Shown here: positions 37,300 through 51,078 of the stretch, one piece after another | Numbering within the stretch: position 1 is the stretch's first letter | Layout: each line of letters begins with the position of its first letter | From: Metallyticus violacea | Taxonomy: Eukaryota; Arthropoda; Insecta; Mantodea; Metallyticidae | DNA: 64,000 nucleotides | Reading direction: 5' to 3' | Assembly: GCA_030762175.1 (NCBI GenBank) | Contig: CM060831.1 | Location: 69,197,001 to 69,261,000, forward strand | Position numbers and translations under genes: made by a program | The notes under the pieces: model-generated | What the model saw: only the letters and a program-made list of their open reading frames with translations | The model's database searches: none | Told to the model about the DNA's origin: nothing

Positions 37300-40200
37300 T
37301 CTCATCTTCTCAATAATGAGTATCAGTGTTTAACATTTAAATCCCTTACAAATAAATCTTCCTCACATAACAAATCATGGTGGAAGAATTCAGTAAGAAA
37401 ACAGCTCCATTGCGGAGCACAATGAGAATAAACCAGGTTAAAAGTCTACATAAAATAACGAAAACTTTATGATGAAAAATATTATTATGGAAAAAATATA
37501 CATGCAATAAATCATTTATCAGTTATCCAGGTCACTTTCTAATCACAGAAAATGATTCAGGCTCCGGATTTACCAAATGTCAAAGAAGAATTTTGTGGAC
37601 AAGTTTTAATGAAGGATACCATCACAGTATGATAGAAAAGAAAAGCTAGAGGATGGCCTCGAGCAAGGACAAGCCTGGAGGCCAAAAGCAGGCACACCAA
37701 AGATGAGAGATAAGCGAAAGAAATAAGAAAGCATAGCTCTACCTATTGGTAAGTAAAGGAAGAAAGATCTCGAAGATTCAAGAAGAAAGCGCACACAAAC
37801 TTAGCTGAGAGGCGAATACCTCTACATTTTGCTTTTTTCTGCTGCCTATTAAGTCCTCTTTTCTAATTAAAAATCTCAATAAGGGTCTTCAAAGCATAAA
37901 AAAAATTAATGTTATAAAGACTATAGTTTTTAGAAAAAAAGTTACATTAACATTTTTCTGTTTTTGCTGCATTGTATTCATTTTTTTTTTTTTTTTTTAC
38001 AAAATAGTTCCAAAAAATCTGAACATTATTTAATTTCCAAAGTTATTATTTAATGTGGATTTCCGACATCATGAGTACCCTGTTTCCATAAAAAAAGTTT
38101 TGTATTCAAACTGCAATTATTGTAATTTCTTGAGTAGAAGTACTTAAACAATTGGTATGAACAGCATATATTGGTAGGTTCTTAGTGGCATTTAAATAAT
38201 AGGAAGAATTTTGCAAGCAATATTATTTTCTTTTTATTTAAAAAGAATGCTCAATATTCCTCTCAGCAACTTTAGAATATTTTCATTTTTCATATCTTTA
38301 ATCGTACTGAAATGAACGTCAAAATCAGAAAAACATACTTTATTCAGAAATAGTTCATGTTTAAATAATTGACAATTAATGCATTTACCTGATATAAATA
38401 ACCATTTAGTTAGGAGCAGCAGAATATTAAATCAACTCTTCCATTATCAAATGCATCTGTAAATACTGAACAACAGATAATAAAAGTAAACACATTCCAA
38501 AAGTTATTGTATTTGTGATTAGGAAAGTTCGTAAATAACTTTCGTTCCTCTTTAATAGAAGGTTTTCATTAGGTCTGAATTTTCCTCAAAGGTTTGCTGG
38601 AATTCTCTCATATAATGTGTGCTACACTAAAATATATACTAAAAGCACAGTTTTTTTACCTTAACCTAACTTCATCCTCCAAGGAGATTTGTTCTGTTTC
38701 ATCGCGTCCTATCACAAAATCCCAATCATTTACTCTGTTTCAGAAACAATGGCTGACTGAAGGTTTGAGCAATTGATATCATCAAATTTACTCTCATATT
38801 CTAGCGTATTAGCGATGAGTAGATTACTTTTTTTTTAATAAAATAAAAAGCATAGATCTGCTGAGAATGCAGAAGTTGAGTGAACGACACAAATAAGATA
38901 ATTATTATATGTAATCTTGGGGCTTGAACGCCTCAGAAAGTGCATTTGCTTTAAAGGGAAGATTTCAAAGCTGTGTAGACTTTTAATATCTTCTTGCACA
39001 GAGAATGGAACGAAAATAGATCGATAAATTTTGAGAATTTGCGTGGTCAAAAAAATAAAAATATTAATACGGAGTTGTTTTTTTTTCAAGCTTCTAAATG
39101 GCCTATGCGCTCCTTAGATGTAATGGCTGCTTCGAAATTCGCATTTAGTTGTATATCTTAACCCAGCGCAATACTTGTTTATTAAAATGAAGCGATGCAC
39201 CTGGGTGAGCTAACGGATAAGTTTTATACATTATGGTGCAGCAACTATTAGTAAGCAAAGCTGGCGAAATGACACTGCTTAGCACAAGTAAACACTGAAA
39301 ACAAGAATTGAAGTGTACAGTCCGCCTAATGTGTAAACTGGAGCACGACATAAAATTTGTCATTCTGAACAGAGAAATTACATGTTATAATACATTTAAA
39401 CAAACTTAATCAAGCACCTACCTCAATATGTATTACAGGACCTTTTATCCTTCTTCTCTTCCTCTTCATTAATCGAACATAAGCTGTTTGTTTTACCAGG
39501 ATGTCCGATGGTCGATTTTTTCCCACATTTTTAAAAAGCAAATAGTAAATATTTAATTATTTGTTCTAATGTTTCTTTCAAATCTTTGAAGTTAATTTTT
39601 TACTTTAGCAAATAAATGTAATTTTCCTAGTTCTTGAATTTATTTATTTTAGAATAATCATGGAACTATAATCCCATATCAAATCTTCCCTTATCACCCA
39701 GTTCTATTTTATGTGGAACCGGCCTGGAATTTAATTTTGGTGTTGTAACTGAATATCCCTTTTTTCATCTACTAGCTCACCTTCATTGTCTTCTTGTTGA
39801 ATTGTGTCATTACCATAACAGGCTCTGTAATCTTTGTTAAAAGATATAGTCATACTATTTATTTTCTCGCCTTCACAAAACTTAATTATCTCGTAAATTA
39901 CTTGCCTATAAAGAACATGTATGTGTTTCAGAATTGAGAGTGCTAGTGACATATGCCTTAGTTCCCAATAACGCCAGCCCTATTTCGAGCTTTGTTGACT
40001 AATACACAGGTTTACAGCATAGCATCTCTATTAACAACGATAACCGAATCACCGGTCCCGCATCATTCAAACATTTTTGCTATGCATGCGGGGTCGTTTA
40101 GGAGATAAGCCGGGCGCACAGTGAGAAATCTGCACTTCGAACAAAATGTCCTTCTGTAAGTTGGAGGTGTTACGACCCCCTCCCCTTGGTTTCCTGATTT

Positions 40201-41640
40201 TCCTTTTTGTTTGGGGTCATATTCGTACTCTTCTTGTTTACGAACCCCATTTGAGACAGAAAGGGAAAATTAAAGACAATCCTACAGTCTTTGATAGATA
40301 GTCTAGTACCACCGATATAATCTTTGTATGCAGATAATTTGAGGCTTTGAACCTCTTTTGTAAAACGAGGTGATTGTAACTGTTTTGTAAGTCCGTCAAA
40401 GCAAATGCCTCAAGGAAAATATGTTATTAGAAAAAAAAAAGGTTTTAGTGTCCTGTGCAAGCTCTCAAAGTTTGTCGGTTCTATTTTTTAGCTTTATGAA
40501 TAAAATAAGTTCATATTTTCGGTTGTTTAGTAAACTGAGATGGTGTGAGAATAAAATATCCTTAATAACTGAAAGAATAACTGTGTGGTTATCATCACAC
40601 TAGCTTGGCCAAGAAGAACTGTGTAAAATTAGGCACCTATAATTCACCAAGTCATATTATAGATGTATTACCTTATCACAGGTTACCAAAGAGAGTTTAA
40701 ATTACTAATATCTGATGTAAATTATCTACACACATTCTTGACCTAGTTTCTCTGGGTGGGAGAAGATGCGACACCAATAGGTCCGAGCTGCTTGCGAATC
40801 TGTATCAAACTGCATTGTTCTTACGCGTTACCCAAGCCTGTTTTAATTTATAGAGGGGAGAACTCCAAACCACCAATCAGGTTAAAGCGTAAGGCCATTT
40901 ATTTCCATAGATTTCTACGCTAGCAACAATTTTTTTCACGGACAATAATGCTAAAGCAACAAATGACTCAAACAATACATGGGCCAGAATATATTAAAGC
41001 AATATGGCCACCTTGCTAAAGTTGACAGTCGAAGCTGCATCTTCCTTGTTCCGCTTTGGTAGTTAATTTCTTTTTAGTGTAGACCGAATGGGCATTCATT
41101 GTTTTTGTGTAGTTTGCAGCCTTTATAAGTTCAATCATAGAACGTATAGCTCAAAAATCCGTTTTACACTGCTTCGTGTTCGAAATTGCATCGAACAGCA
41201 TGTATTATAATGTTTTCCTCTCTGCAGATTGAACAACGAAGAAATCCGCGTCCTTAAACATATCTTAAGTCGGGGTTAATGAATTACAGAGATGGTAGAA
41301 GAGATCTTGTACAAACAATTTGAAATGGGGAATTTATGGCAACGAAGAAAACTAACGATGATATATTACTATAAAGAAGTTCAAATTGATGCTGATAAGT
41401 CAGTGTTAAGGCGAAATTGGATAACTTTGATATAGAATGTCTTCTAATTTACTTTTGAAAAGAGGACTTCCCGATTTTAATTGCTTATCAGTAGAGTCCA
41501 GAAATTCAGGCATATATTTTGGTTAAAATAGGCAGGTAAAAAGGGACATAAAATCTTGAAATAGGCAGCAATATAATTAAAATGGACGTGTATTAAAAGT
41601 GAAAACAGAGTAATACCTCGAAATAGGTATTTAAGATAAT
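37300..41640. other. AT-rich sequence, no gene seen
   Basis: A poly(T) run lies at 37980-37998. GC-richer patches at 39960-40270 and 40740-41080 show no recognisable coding or repeat signature. Small open frames (38835-39089, 39145-39363, 39731-39952) have no domain resemblance. Confidence 0.45.
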
Positions 41641-41674
41641 TTCTTATCGCTTTATTAAAGTTCTTAAACTTATC

Positions 41675-41815
41675 TTTCTTGGTTACAAGCAACAGCAAGA
41701 CGTTTTTTCAAAGTATCAACTGTCATAGTCAGCCGCTTGTCAGAGAGAAGACTTTTCACCATGGAAAAAGAACATTTTAATTCCACTGAATTTATTGCAG
41801 CATATTTAAAACAAA
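41675..41815 (-). pseudogene. hAT transposase C-terminal (dimerisation) scrap
   Basis: One uninterrupted minus-strand frame from about 41812 to 41680 reads FKYAAINSVELKCSFSMVK followed by SLLSDKRLTMTVDTLKKRL and AVACNQE. It matches the C-terminal dimerisation region of hAT-superfamily transposases (pattern P..S...ER.FS....I.S..R..L....L..L). In active enzymes this segment mediates dimerisation. The N-terminal zinc finger and RNase H-like core are not recognisable up to 42.5 kb, so only this scrap is supported. Confidence 0.5.
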
Positions 41816-42499
41816 CTATTTCAAAAGAACTCGTATCAATTACAACAGAACATTCGCCTTTAAGGACAATTTTGATAAAAATAAGTAAATTAGTTTTGAA
41901 TTGTTCTGGCGAATGAGCAAAAGATGCACTGTAGTTTCTGGCAAAGTTAATTTTCGTTTATGCGTTTATAGGGAAATGAGGTTAATATCTCTCACTTCCG
42001 TACTCTACACATTGTAGAGACAGTTTATTGCACAGCTGTACTGCTCTCATCTTTCTCGCTTGAAATTGTTTGTTACATTTATGCAACTGAGAAGTTACTT
42101 CCACCACAATTGTCTCGCACAGATAGATACAAGACATTCACCAGGAGTATTCAAAACTACAGTACTTCCCTCATCCTATCTATTTCCTGGTATTCTCATG
42201 TTCGAGGTCCGTGCGTTCCTTTCACTAATGGAGGTCTGCTATGTGAATTCGTTGAAGAGAAAGTTTTTGACTACTTAAAAAGAAATAAATGTATAACAAG
42301 ATTCTCAATAGATGTTTTTGTGAAGTGAACATACCATTTAATTTTATAACTTTTTTTCACTTCGATATATTGAAATTCTTTATGTGCCTTTTAAAATGCG
42401 TAAATTATCGCAAAAATTTTCCCAACAATGCAAAACAGTTAACAAAAAGTTTAAACCTTAAAATAGGCAACAGGAGTCAAAAAAGGTAAAATAAAAACT

Positions 42500-45400
42500 G
42501 GTCCTACCTGCCCCAAATGTAGGTAAATATGTTCATTTCTATTTGGCTCTGAAATATATCATCCCAGATGGAAATGCATTTTGCCTAACTTCCTTGTTCT
42601 GCTCATCAGCGTTTTCAAGATTTAAAGCTATAAGCATCTCTGCACCAACGGTTAACTGATTTATTGAATGAGGTAGCTTTGTCTAGAAGGAGATATTCCC
42701 CTGATTGTGTAGTTTAATGGATAAGGAGATTTTATTTTATTTATTTGTCTCAATGAAACATGTAAAAAAAAGTTTAATCAACTACCTGGAACTCAATAAC
42801 AATTCGCTTTTACTTGACGACAGTATCATAACCTACTGCCCAGAGACATGCTCTGCAACTTCCATCCCTAATTGTGTGGCACCGTTTCAAATGAAAGCTT
42901 CATTAGGCAGTGGTGTACTGCTTTAGAAACTCAATACTGTAACTTTGAAATCTGAACAGACGGATCATAGATTCCCTATCTCAAATTGCTTGTCCAATAC
43001 CCCTGTACAATCTCTGTTAGTATTACGGCGTAGTTCATTAATATCCGCTGAAAGCATTCTACACGCTCCTCATATAAGGCGCGCAGGTTTTAGCAAAGTA
43101 GGTTAAAATCAACACTCAGCACTTTTACACTAAATTTTACATCCATGCTTGTATTAGTGAAAGAGTGGCAAAGTTTTAAAACACATAGTAAATGTGTGTA
43201 ATTTCGTTGAAAACTAACAATATGGATATAAAATTAAGTGAAAAGCATTTAGCATTATCGCAAATTATCATAAACAGTATTACTTGGGCCAGGTAAAACT
43301 GTAGGAATTATTATTGCATAAAACAAATTTATGTTGGTATGTCTGTGTGATAAATCGTGTTTCCCTTGCTTTTATTATAGAATAAAGTTTCCAGTGTTTT
43401 TCATCTATAATTTAACAATTAATCTCAATTAATTGCATCAAAGTAAAACGGCACCTAAAAATAAAGGTTGTTAGGATTTTATTTAATCCTCTAGCATTGC
43501 TCTTTGTGAAGAAAATGCTCTGACAATATTTTCCTCCTATTCCACCTGCTCCCAATTTGTTAATTCTTATTCCTTCTACTGCTTGGTCTTTGTGCACATA
43601 GGTATGTTGTAGAATGTAGAGCAATTAATTTTACCATCTTGTAAAATAACACATTGACTTCAAAAAAAGCAAAAGTAAATGTCACGTTTTAAAACGAACC
43701 TTATAAATTAAAAAAATACAATTAGTACTTATAAAACCACAACTTTGGAATAGAAATTCATCAATAAACACGCGCAAACAAAACTATAGATTAAAATGTC
43801 ATTATTAGTAGAGTTATGCTCATCGTCCAATTAAAGATCGCTTTTTTAAGATTGTCTTTTAAAGCTAAGAAATGTGTTTAGGAAATTTAATCACTCTTTT
43901 AAGTTCCTTGTCTTAGATTTTCAGCACGTTATGTGAAAAAAGAAATCCCTGGGCAAAATTACTTATCCAAGTAATACCTTAGATTGTACTTGAAGTGATA
44001 TCTTGCCACTTGTCCTGATATCCGTAAGCGCTAAGTATAACTAAATTCGAAAAGTTCATATGGTCCCTTAGCAACAGGCATTAGGTCTAAACTTATGACT
44101 TACTCTTTTATAACGGTTTTACTATTAATTATAACTTTTCTATAATGTACCTATTAATATAAATTTACTAGAGCAGGAACAATTACTTCGCTAAAAAATT
44201 TCAGCATAAGCATGTCGCGAACTGGAATACATGGGATAGAGGAAGAAAGTGTTTGTAGTTGCGGTGCAGTTGCTGTTTTTTTACATGAGAACGCTAGGCA
44301 AGGCTCAGGGTCAGTTACACTAATTTGCTAGTGCTAATTCAACTTTGCATCCTTGGTAGAGAATATTCTATCACAAGTTTATGACGCACAGAGTGGAATC
44401 CTGGGTAGAGTCATTTTTTAATTTTTATTTAATTTTTATTTATTTATTTATTTTTACCTTGCTCTAGTTTTGCGCCTCGTGCATTAAACAGTGCTGTTAT
44501 GGCTGTGAGTTTTACTGAATTAAAAGTTTACTGGTGGTCATTATAATTGAGCATTATATAACTTTTTCTTTATTTTAATTAATTTTTAAATTATGTGTAA
44601 AACTTAATATTTTTATTTATTTTGATGTTGTACTCAAAAGATTCCCTTCCTTATTTACCAAACATCTAATATTTCAATAATATGACAGTAACAAATAATG
44701 CTCTATTATTTGTTATATATGCACACAATATGATACTGATAAAAATACCTAGACACTCTTGAACACTCTTGAAAAAAATGGGGATTAAATGTTGTGTTAA
44801 TATTTGTTATTCAGTATCATGTTTACAATTAAAAAATAAAGACAAGGCCGCAAGTTTCATGCTTTAACACGTCTCTCGTGATAGGATGTTGAATGTAAAG
44901 TTTAAGAATGAAGAAATGCTCTCGCGTTTAATAGTCAAGCATAATTTATTTATAACAGGAGGATGATAGATATGATACAGTGCAATTGTCATACAGTTAC
45001 ATCATTTTTTCTTGCAAAGATTGGGGCGTGATTCACACTGAACATATAGTCGATGAGAAATTTGTTCTTGCGATGTCTGTGTTGAAATCGCCAGTGAGTA
45101 CTTGCTTTTAGCATTTTCCGAGTAGTCAAACAGCATCCTAAAGACTCGAAGGTCATCTATCGACCGCCTATTTAGTTCTATATTTGGGAGTAGCCATCTT
45201 GAAAACATTTAGAATAAATATGTCGGTTGAATCGCGCTAAATAATTTGCCACTCGTTAATCATACAATAGCTCCGTTTTGTTTTGTAAATGTCTCAACAA
45301 TTTAAAAATTTTCTCTTCCCTTTAACTTAACGCGCGAATTTTTTCAACTTAACTTGTCAACTTTTGAGTGCCTGGTGCATTACAATTAACTTTGCCTCGG

Positions 45401-46600
45401 CTGCCGCGCGACCCGCCTCAATTTTCCCCTCTTGCGTATCGGTACATACATTGATTCTTCGTTTGTCTATTGGCGTTTACTTTATTGGAACATATCGCGC
45501 ATTTTAGAAATTATAGGCACAACAAAACCGCCAAAAAAGGTGCCAGTTGACTTTCTAGGTTAGTACTCTCGACCTTCTTGTGCTCTTGTTCAATAATCCC
45601 TTTAGGTCCCTATGACATCTTAATTATATGCATAAGGAATTAAAATGACTCATTTAAAACAAAATTATAGTCATCAATCTTCATTTTTATTTAATTGTTC
45701 TTTGCATCAAACTATACTTTAACTTTATTACCCTTTTTACCGCTTAGTTAAAGGGGTTGTTCTCCTTAAACAAGTTGTGTTGTCAACTTTATCTTTAAGG
45801 CAACTCCTCCTCCTAAACCATTGTCATTACCTCAATTCTGCGTCTGTAACACAGAAAGTTTGCATGTGCACGCGAGCGAATGTACGGTTTTCCTTAATTA
45901 CAGGGTTGCAAATTGATTCTCTTTTACCCTCATACATTTTTTACCTGTCTTGACCAACTGCCTCACCACACCACAACTGTCAGTTCAATTCACGGCCAAA
46001 ATCAGTGCGATATCCAGTAAAAATGCATTCGCTGTCAGGTACAATGAATCCTGGGCGATATCGGTAGGGTCGTGTTTATTTGAATTCCAGTGACAAGGAA
46101 AATTACCTTACGAGGCAGTGCAGCGTGTGTTTTGTTTTCAGCGAAGCTTGCTCGTAAAACTATAAGTGCTGGGTTAATTTCATGAAAGATTTAATGTATT
46201 ACTAATATATTTATTCTCATGTGAAAGAAACAAATTTGGTTGTTTGGAATTCATAATTTATTGATTAAAGTAACATTATCATCATCCACCAGGTATATAT
46301 TTTTGCCTAGAGTTTGTTTTTATCATTTGAATCAAAAGCGTGGTTTACAGAAACGATGAAATAACTAAATACATTCTTAGCTGAAACTTAGTTGTTGAAG
46401 TCTTTGCTATTCGGAAAATCTGTCGATATTTTGCAAAAAGATTTGGGAATACACCAGGTGAGAATTATACTTTCTACTTCAAGAAGTAGAATTGTACTTT
46501 CTGTTTCTTGCAATCTCTAAAATGCAGTTTATGAACTTTTGGATAGTGCTTCTCCAAAAGAATATTTCCTTCAGGTTTTAGAAATGTTAGTGAAATAAAC
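42500..46600. other. no gene seen
   Basis: Mostly AT-rich, with ATTT-type runs near 44415-44455. A GC-richer patch at 45330-45460 and another near 45960-46150 carry no recognisable motif or frame. A short hairpin lies at about 46470-46490 (TTCTACTTCAAGAAGTAGAA). The open frames at 43412-43624 and 45002-45208 have no domain resemblance. Confidence 0.45.
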
Positions 46601-46606
46601 CAGCTA

Positions 46607-47910
46607 CGAGGGTAGGTATATAAGTTTCTAGCCTAGCCATTTTGTAGGTATAATAAAGAGAAAAATTATATTTTCCTTTTCAATATAGTTATCCTTTGTT
46701 GCAATATACTTCTCACATCTTTGAATTAACATTACAACCCCCTCCCCAAAATAGTCGGAAGTCTTGTCTGCAAAATGGGCAAAAACAACATCCATCGCTT
46801 GTTCGTCACACTTAAATTTCCCTCCTCAAAGGCCCTTCTTGAATTCTGAGAGTATGAAATAGTCACTGGGAGCTAGATCTTGGCTGTAAAGTGTATGATC
46901 GATCTCCTTGAAGCCACATTTCTTCACAGCTTCCTTTGCAACAAGAGCCGTGTACACAGGCGCGTTGTCGTGAAGAAGGCACACACCACCACTCAGCTTT
47001 CCTCGTCTTTTCTCTTTGATGAAAGCACGTAGTCTGTGCAGTAGGCCAGCATGGTACTCCCCATTTACTGTGACGTTCCTGTCCTTGAAGTCAACGAAGA
47101 GTATTCCTCATAGTCCCAAAAGATTGTGGCCATGATCTTCTTGGTTGACTGAGTGACCTTGGCCTTTAGAGGCGGTGCTTCGCCAGGTTTACACCACACC
47201 ATTGATACTTTTTTTGGACAAGGAATCATAGTAGAGGATCATAGTTTCATCTTCTGTAACAATGATTTGCAGAAATTCTATCTCGTTGCCACGGCAGAGC
47301 TCCAAAAATGGCTGACAACAGATGTTTTGTTGCTGCTTTTGGATTGAGGAAAGAAGTCAAGGTACCCATTTTGCACTAACCTTATTCATGTTTAAATGTT
47401 CATGAATAATTCGAAGGGGGGTTGTTTTAGAAAGACTAGAAAGACCCAGCTTTGCTGTTATTTCTATAACTTTAAGCCGCCGGTCTTCCATAATTTCTCC
47501 TTCCACAAGAGCGATGTTTTCAGGAGTGAGCACCTCCAAGGACCGACCTGCACGCTCTCGTCTTAAATGCTTTCTTGAACCATTCAAAAAATGTTGATCC
47601 ATTCTCTTTTACGGTAGAATATGAGGGGGATGCCTCCCCATATACACCGTCCAATCGCTGTTTAATTTCATTTGGAGTAAGTCCTTCTTTTGTGAAGAAC
47701 TTAATAACAGTTCGATACTCCATTTTGAACATGTCACAATCTTCTACACATAGTCTTCTTTATGCAACCATAGCTGAACAACTGAACACAGCAAAGCAGA
47801 GGTTAAAGTTGCAACTATTTACTTAACAGATGTGCTATGACACCAGATAAGGATTTTGTGAAGGCGATAACCCTTATCGGCAAGGCCGGAAACTTATGGA
47901 CCTATCCTTG
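46607..47910 (-). mobile_element. mariner element, nearly full length, inactive
   Basis: The left end CGAGGGTAGGTATATAAGTT and the right-end complement CAAGGATAGGTCCATAAGTT match over about 27 bp with six differences. Each end is flanked by TA (46605-46606 and 47911-47912), the mariner target duplication. The length of 1304 bp is the usual size for mariner. The single gene inside is on the minus strand and is broken (next entry). Confidence 0.92.
46628..47732 (-). pseudogene. mariner transposase, broken, DD34D core readable
   Basis: The N-terminus starts at the Met at 47732 or 47723 with MEYRTVIKFFTKEGLTPNEI, a helix-turn-helix. A frameshift near 47580-47600 leads into SLEVLTPENIALVEGEIMED and HEHLNMNKVSAKWVP, the mariner WVP signature, then a stop at about 47357. 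Beyond it VTEDETMILYYD holds the first catalytic Asp, LLHDNAPVYTALVAKEAV the second (about 46965), and YSQDLAPSDYF the third (about 46880), with exactly 34 residues between the last two, the defining DD34D spacing. The end CEKYIATKDNYIEKE (about 46690) matches the usual C-terminus. All three Asp are kept, but stops and at least two frameshifts make it inactive. Confidence 0.9.
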
Positions 47911-48039
47911 TACTTATCAAATGAAATCTCCTTAGCCTTTCACATTTCACCTATCTAGAAACCATCGTTTCTCTTCCGCACTTGTAGTGAAACCGGCCAA
48001 GTTTGTAGCACTCTTTTAATTTAAGTGAAATGCTTTTTT

Positions 48040-48780
48040 TTTTTTCTAAGTATTTTCACTTTTCCTCTTTAAATGATCATCAACTACCGAAGGTTCCAGA
48101 AGTTCTCCACTAATGTGGAGTATTTGCTTCATTTATGTTCTTTATCATCAAGGGCATTTGGGTTGTTCTTGGCCTCAAGACTGAGATCTCTCGAGCACGA
48201 TGATAACATTGGTGACATATGGGAAGTAAGTTTCAAAGATACATAATCTTTCTCATATAAAATATAAAAATCTGTCTTGAAATTCTAAACAGTCCAGTCA
48301 TTGTCTTTTACCATTTAATCGAGCATGCATTTCGAAGTTTATACAGAGTAAATGAAGTTATATGATTAGTGCGGGTTTAATAGCGGAGAATTTGTTTTGG
48401 ATATATTGCAATCATTGTGAACAGAGAGCAACGAAACTGTAATACAAAGACAGTTTCACAAATCAAGACGTACTGACAAAATCATTCGTAAATTTGCCAA
48501 CCAACTTAATAAAATGGCACAGTTTCATAATAAGGAAAGTTTTGGATATTTCGGTATATCATTAGAAATGATTAATTAACAAATTTCCTCTTCAAAAATA
48601 GGGAAAGCAGGGTGTCAACCTTTGCAGTATATTGAAAAACACACAAGTGGCCCTAAAAATTTAGATTTCATGTTATTTTTCCTTTACTTCTTTTACTTAT
48701 TTAATAGGATTTAAAATTTGCACGTGTTAAAGTGTTCTCTCATACAAATCTATCCACACGACCGCTGTATCCTGTTGTCT
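48040..48780. other. no gene seen
   Basis: AT-rich sequence with a short T run near 48032-48046. Nothing recognisable was found between the mariner element and the family-3 SINE. Confidence 0.45.
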
Positions 48781-48990
48781 CCGTCTTGTGGCATCATGGG
48801 CAAAGTGCAGTGTTGCAAGGGGGCATGTGATCAGCGCGCAACCTTCTCCATCTGGGGATGCTACCTCTTTATCAGGTAGCTATCTAATTATATCACGAGA
48901 CTGGGAGAACACCGTTCCAGACCTCCCTAACTTAGAAACCTCCCGGGTAGCAGTTAGCAATGCTAACCGCTGTATCAAGGAGGCCGTCTC
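48775..48990 (-). repeat. tRNA-derived SINE, family 3 (copy 1, internally deleted)
   Basis: The blocks GTGCAGTGTTGCAAGGGGGC, ATGTGATCAGCGCGC and CCTCCCTAACTTAGAAACC match the copy at 50830-51078 in the same orientation. The tRNA-like head at the right keeps AGCAATGCTAACCGC but lacks the box-B-bearing part present in the other copy, so an internal deletion of roughly 40 bp is inferred. The open frame over 48788-49102 is SINE sequence. Confidence 0.75.
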
Positions 48991-49385
48991 CATCGTTCAA
49001 CTACTGACGCAAACTATTGGATATTGGGAAACGTTTTCCGTGAAACGGATTACTAATATGCTATGCAGGAATGTTGATGGTATTCATGTGGTTGTCCATT
49101 AAATGAATTTATTTTTAAAATTATTTCTGTAATATATGCGGGGAATTTGGCCTGAGATGCGCACCTATGTGTCTTAGTAAATAAAAAATATGAAGCAATA
49201 GCTTTATGATTTAAAAAGCCAAATATAATTCATTTCTCAATTAGAGTTTTTAACTGAAAGCAACCAATAATTAAATAAATATATTACATTTATTTGTATA
49301 TGTATTTTTAAGTATTCAGAATTTGATTAAGTCTTTCATAAACTAGGTTTTGCGTTGAGAGAGGAAGGGGAGGAGGAGAAGAAAA

Positions 49386-49441
49386 AGAAGAAGAAGAAGA
49401 AGAAGAAGAAGAAGAAGAAGAAGAAGAAGAAGAAGAAGAAG
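49386..49441. repeat. (AAG)n microsatellite
   Basis: An uninterrupted run of AAG triplets (about 18 units), preceded by purine-rich GAGGAAGGGGAGGAGGAG-type sequence from about 49360. Confidence 0.92.
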
Positions 49442-49444
49442 CAT

Positions 49445-50780
49445 CGTAGCCTGAATCCAGCGAGATTTAATAATGCATGCCCCCGTAAGAAAACGATTGG
49501 TTTATGAGCGTAATATTGTAAAAGAAGAACAGTTTTCAGTACATCCGTTAATATACATTTCTAAAAAATAATCTACTCGTCACTAATTTTAGAATGTAAA
49601 TATATGCATATTTTTAATTTATAGTATAGAATATATAGTGACTTATCGGGCGTTATCCAATTTAAAAACGATCATAGTTAATATTACCCCATTACTACAA
49701 GATGGTACATACTCAAAATACACAAATTAAATACAAGAACCTGGACCCTAGTTTCATATTTCCTCTTCGGGTAAAAGAAACTTTTAATGCAGTCAAGAAA
49801 GTTTATCTAACCAGGATATTGAAAACCTATATTAATCTTCTTTATTCTTCCTGGACAACAAAGAAAACAGGCTGTAAGATTCAGAAAAAGACAGAGAGAG
49901 AATTTCTAATGAAGACGAAATCCACTGCAATGGGGAAAAGTTCTTGAGAATCTAATATTTTAAATATCCTGAAATTATATTGCAAATGATAGGAAGATAA
50001 TTTCAATAAACCTAAAAGCAAGTATGGCGGCAGCGACAGTCAGAAATACGAACGGTAATCAATATCTCAGCCTGCTATCACTAGAAACAGCAATCAAGTT
50101 GTTTAAGCCGAAGATTTCTCCATGTGTAATATATGAAACTTTCTGAGACAAATCTTAAGAACCTGAAGGAAAAGTACGTCAAGAGATCACTTCTCAAAGT
50201 ACACATTCTTCAAGTTAATGTATGATATGGCGAGGGAAACTTTCACTTGAGGATTTAAAACTGAAGTTTCTGATATCCTCAAGGTTTTTACAAAAGAGGG
50301 AAGGGATCGGATGCTATGGAACGGTTGCCATGATAGACAGAACTGCAGAAAGGCCAACTTTGATGTGAAACATATGTTGGCACGTTCAGGAAAACAAAGG
50401 ATTCATCACAAACTGCGTGTTAACGATTAACACCAAAACTGTGAGAAGTGCAAATGTCAGCTGTGTGGAGAAAAGTGTAAAAATTGTTTTGAAGTGCATA
50501 AAAAAATTGAAGAATATTCCGCACCATCTCTCAACTCTTTTTCGACACATTCGTTTTTCCTGTAATTCTTTTGTTCTTGTCGCACAGATTAATTTTGAGC
50601 CTTGAATAGAGAGGGAATTATTATTGGGAGAGGATGAGAGCAAAAGATATTGATTGAAAAATTACAGATGCATGTGAATTGACATTACAATACATAAAAA
50701 GCGTATTTACTGTACGAATATGGTCCCAGTTTACATGTCTTCTTCTAAGCCTGGTTTTCCATAGCCCCATATTGGCCTTC
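49445..50780. other. no gene seen
   Basis: Open frames at 49702-49947 and 50386-50643 have no recognised domain and lack sequence context for a gene. No repeat partner was found in this window. Confidence 0.4.
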
Positions 50781-50829
50781 GGTTTACCGCGACGATCGCT
50801 GCGTCTTCTACCTCCATCACCTGATATCA

Positions 50830-51078
50830 TTGGTTGAGTGCAGTATTGCAGAGGGGCATGTGATCAGCACACCGCATCCCTCCGCTGCTATTTTGCGGTT
50901 TACTAGATCGGAGATCGCCACCTCTCCATCAGGAAACTTCCCAATTGTCCTCACAGGTTGGGTGGAACCCGTTCTAAACCTTCCTAACTTAGAAAAGTTC
51001 CTAAGCAGGTACAGGGAATCGAACCCGGGCCTCCCGACCAGCAGTCAGCAACACTTACCGTTAGACCAAGGAGGTGGT
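50830..51078 (-). repeat. tRNA-derived SINE, family 3 (copy 2)
   Basis: The minus strand begins CCACCTCCTTGGTCTAACGG (box A) and continues to GGGTTCGATTCCC (box B, about 51022), giving a normal Pol III promoter spacing. The body then includes TTAGGAAGGTTTAGAACGGG, GGAGAGGTGGCGATCTC and ATCACATGCCCCTC. The body is shared with 48775-48990. No convincing target duplication was found. Confidence 0.82.

Noticed and set aside
49386..49441. Poly-lysine coding repeat
   Set aside because: The AAG run is not in any credible reading frame; it is a plain microsatellite.
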